From the NCBI GenBank assembly GCA_024642185.1, contig JAHEBR010000125.1, positions 1 through 6,341 on the forward strand: a stretch of DNA of 6,341 nucleotides. The letters run 5' to 3'. The position numbers and the translations under genes were made by a program. Of the stretch, positions 5,462 to 6,341 are shown in pieces. This stretch comes from Marivivens sp. (GTDB lineage: Bacteria; Pseudomonadota; Alphaproteobacteria; Rhodobacterales; Rhodobacteraceae). Every line of letters begins with the position of its first letter. The first letter of the stretch is position 1. The notes under the pieces are model-generated. The model searched no databases and was not told the DNA's origin. It saw nothing but the letters and a program-made list of their open reading frames with translations.

Positions 5462-6341
5462 TTATCCGGAAGGCGTCATCGCCTTGCGCTGCTTGGCGCG
5501 TTCAAGCCCGAGGTAGTGCTCGCGCAGGATGATGACGACGCCGGCCGCGATGATGATCGAGGCACCGATCAACATGACCGGAGTCGGCACCTCGCCGAAA
5601 ATGAAGAAGCCGACACCGATTGCCAGGATCATTGAAGTGTATTCAAACGGCGCGATCACGCTGGCATCTGCCAAGCGATAGCTCGAGGTCAGAAGGATCT
5701 GGCCGACGCCACCCAGAAGCCCCGCGATGACCAGAAAGATCGCCTCGCGCGGCGCGGGGATCACCCAGCCCCAGAAAATCGTGATGGTCGAGAGCGCCGA
5801 TGCCGTGACCGAAAACCAGAAGACGATTGTTGCCGTGCTTTCCGTGGCGACCAGTTTGCGCACAAAGACCTGTGCGAGCGAGGCAAAGAACGCAGCGCCG
5901 AGGACGACCATCGCCCCAAGCGCCTCGCGTGTATCGGCGCTTGTTGTGCCCACAGTCAGGCGCGGGGACAAGACAATCAGAACCCCCGCCATGCCAAGCG
6001 CCACAGCGCCGAGGCGGTAGACACCGACCTTCTCGTTCAGAAACATCGCCGCGAAGATGACGACGAGAAGCGGCGAGGCATAACCGATGGCCGTAACCTC
6101 GGGCAGCGGCAAAAGACCGAGGCCGGCAAAGCCAAGGCCCATCGAGGTTGTCCCGATCAGGCCGCGCCAGAAATGGCCCAAAGGATTGCTCGTCCGAACG
6201 CCAAGGTGCAATTCGCGCCGCATCGCCAGCCAGACGACAATGACAGGAATGGCAAAGAAGGAGCGGAAGAAGACAGCCTCACCCGGCGGCACATGGCCGG
6301 CGGTTGCCTTGATGAGGCTGGCCATGCCAACGAAAACGCAG
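5462..6341 (-). CDS. EamA/DMT-family membrane transporter (N-terminus beyond window edge)
   Basis: This is an inner-membrane carrier of the drug/metabolite transporter superfamily; the substrate cannot be told from sequence. At least 287 codons plus five more in frame (Cys-Val-Phe-Val-Gly before the Met at 6325) are present, and the frame is open to the right edge. Those residues look like the inside of the first membrane helix, so the true start is probably 10-25 codons beyond the window. Counting from Met at 6325, hydrophobic helices fall near 16-35, 55-73, 76-96, 103-121, 136-155, 164-187, 194-213, 221-244 and 248-267, which with the cut first helix makes ten. Both EamA repeats are visible, ending in NEKVGVYRLGAVALGMAGVL (97-116) and FGEVPTPVMLIGASIIIAAG (243-262). 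The C-terminus is short and basic. It converges on ilvE with a 50-base gap. Confidence 0.92.
   Translation of the reverse strand, partial: CVFVGMASLIKATAGHVPPGEAVFFRSFFAIPVIVVWLAMRRELHLGVRTSNPLGHFWRGLIGTTSMGLGFAGLGLLPLPEVTAIGYASPLLVVIFAAMFLNEKVGVYRLGAVALGMAGVLIVLSPRLTVGTTSADTREALGAMVVLGAAFFASLAQVFVRKLVATESTATIVFWFSVTASALSTITIFWGWVIPAPREAIFLVIAGLLGGVGQILLTSSYRLADASVIAPFEYTSMILAIGVGFFIFGEVPTPVMLIGASIIIAAGVVIILREHYLGLERAKQRKAMTPSG

Overview
The window is GC-rich, compact chromosomal DNA from an alphaproteobacterium, most likely a member of the Rhodobacteraceae (Rhodobacterales). The evidence is the DXS sequence style (DVSHQSYPHKILTGRR and GTAHSSTSISA motifs), a deacetylase-xseB-ispA-dxs operon, and a MarR regulator coupled to an OmpR-type response regulator that together resemble the Rhodobacter petP-petR pair. 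The genus cannot be fixed from the sequence. I see no insertion sequences, CRISPR arrays, rRNA or tRNA genes, phage genes or other signs of recent transfer. Most of the window is ordinary housekeeping DNA.

Layout. (1) Positions 1-2601, minus strand: a tight four-gene unit read right to left. It comprises a class II histone-deacetylase-like amidohydrolase, xseB (4-base ATGA overlap), ispA (5-base gap) and dxs (11-base gap; dxs runs off the left edge). DXS makes 1-deoxy-D-xylulose 5-phosphate, the entry to the MEP isoprenoid pathway, and IspA builds farnesyl diphosphate from its end products. XseB is the small subunit of exonuclease VII. The deacetylase has no obvious mechanistic link to the others. 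(2) Positions 2648-3190, plus strand: a small uncharacterised protein with a signal peptide. (3) Positions 3187-4397, minus strand: a petP-like MarR regulator and a petR-like response regulator, joined by an ATGA overlap, with no histidine kinase nearby. (4) Positions 4398-4541: a divergent control region with back-to-back candidate promoters and several small dyads. (5) Positions 4542-5411, plus strand: a branched-chain amino acid aminotransferase (ilvE) followed by a strong intrinsic terminator. (6) Positions 5462-6341, minus strand: an EamA/DMT-family membrane transporter whose N-terminus lies beyond the right edge.

The genes fall into three transcription units plus two single genes. The points most worth a second look are the shared 144-base control region between petPR and ilvE, a mini-ORF with Leu-Ile codons ahead of ilvE, two convergent genes whose stop codons share one CTAG, and the unknown secreted protein. 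I found no convincing novel multi-gene system. Promoters and operators are pattern-based guesses, and all family assignments rest on motifs I recognise, not on database searches.
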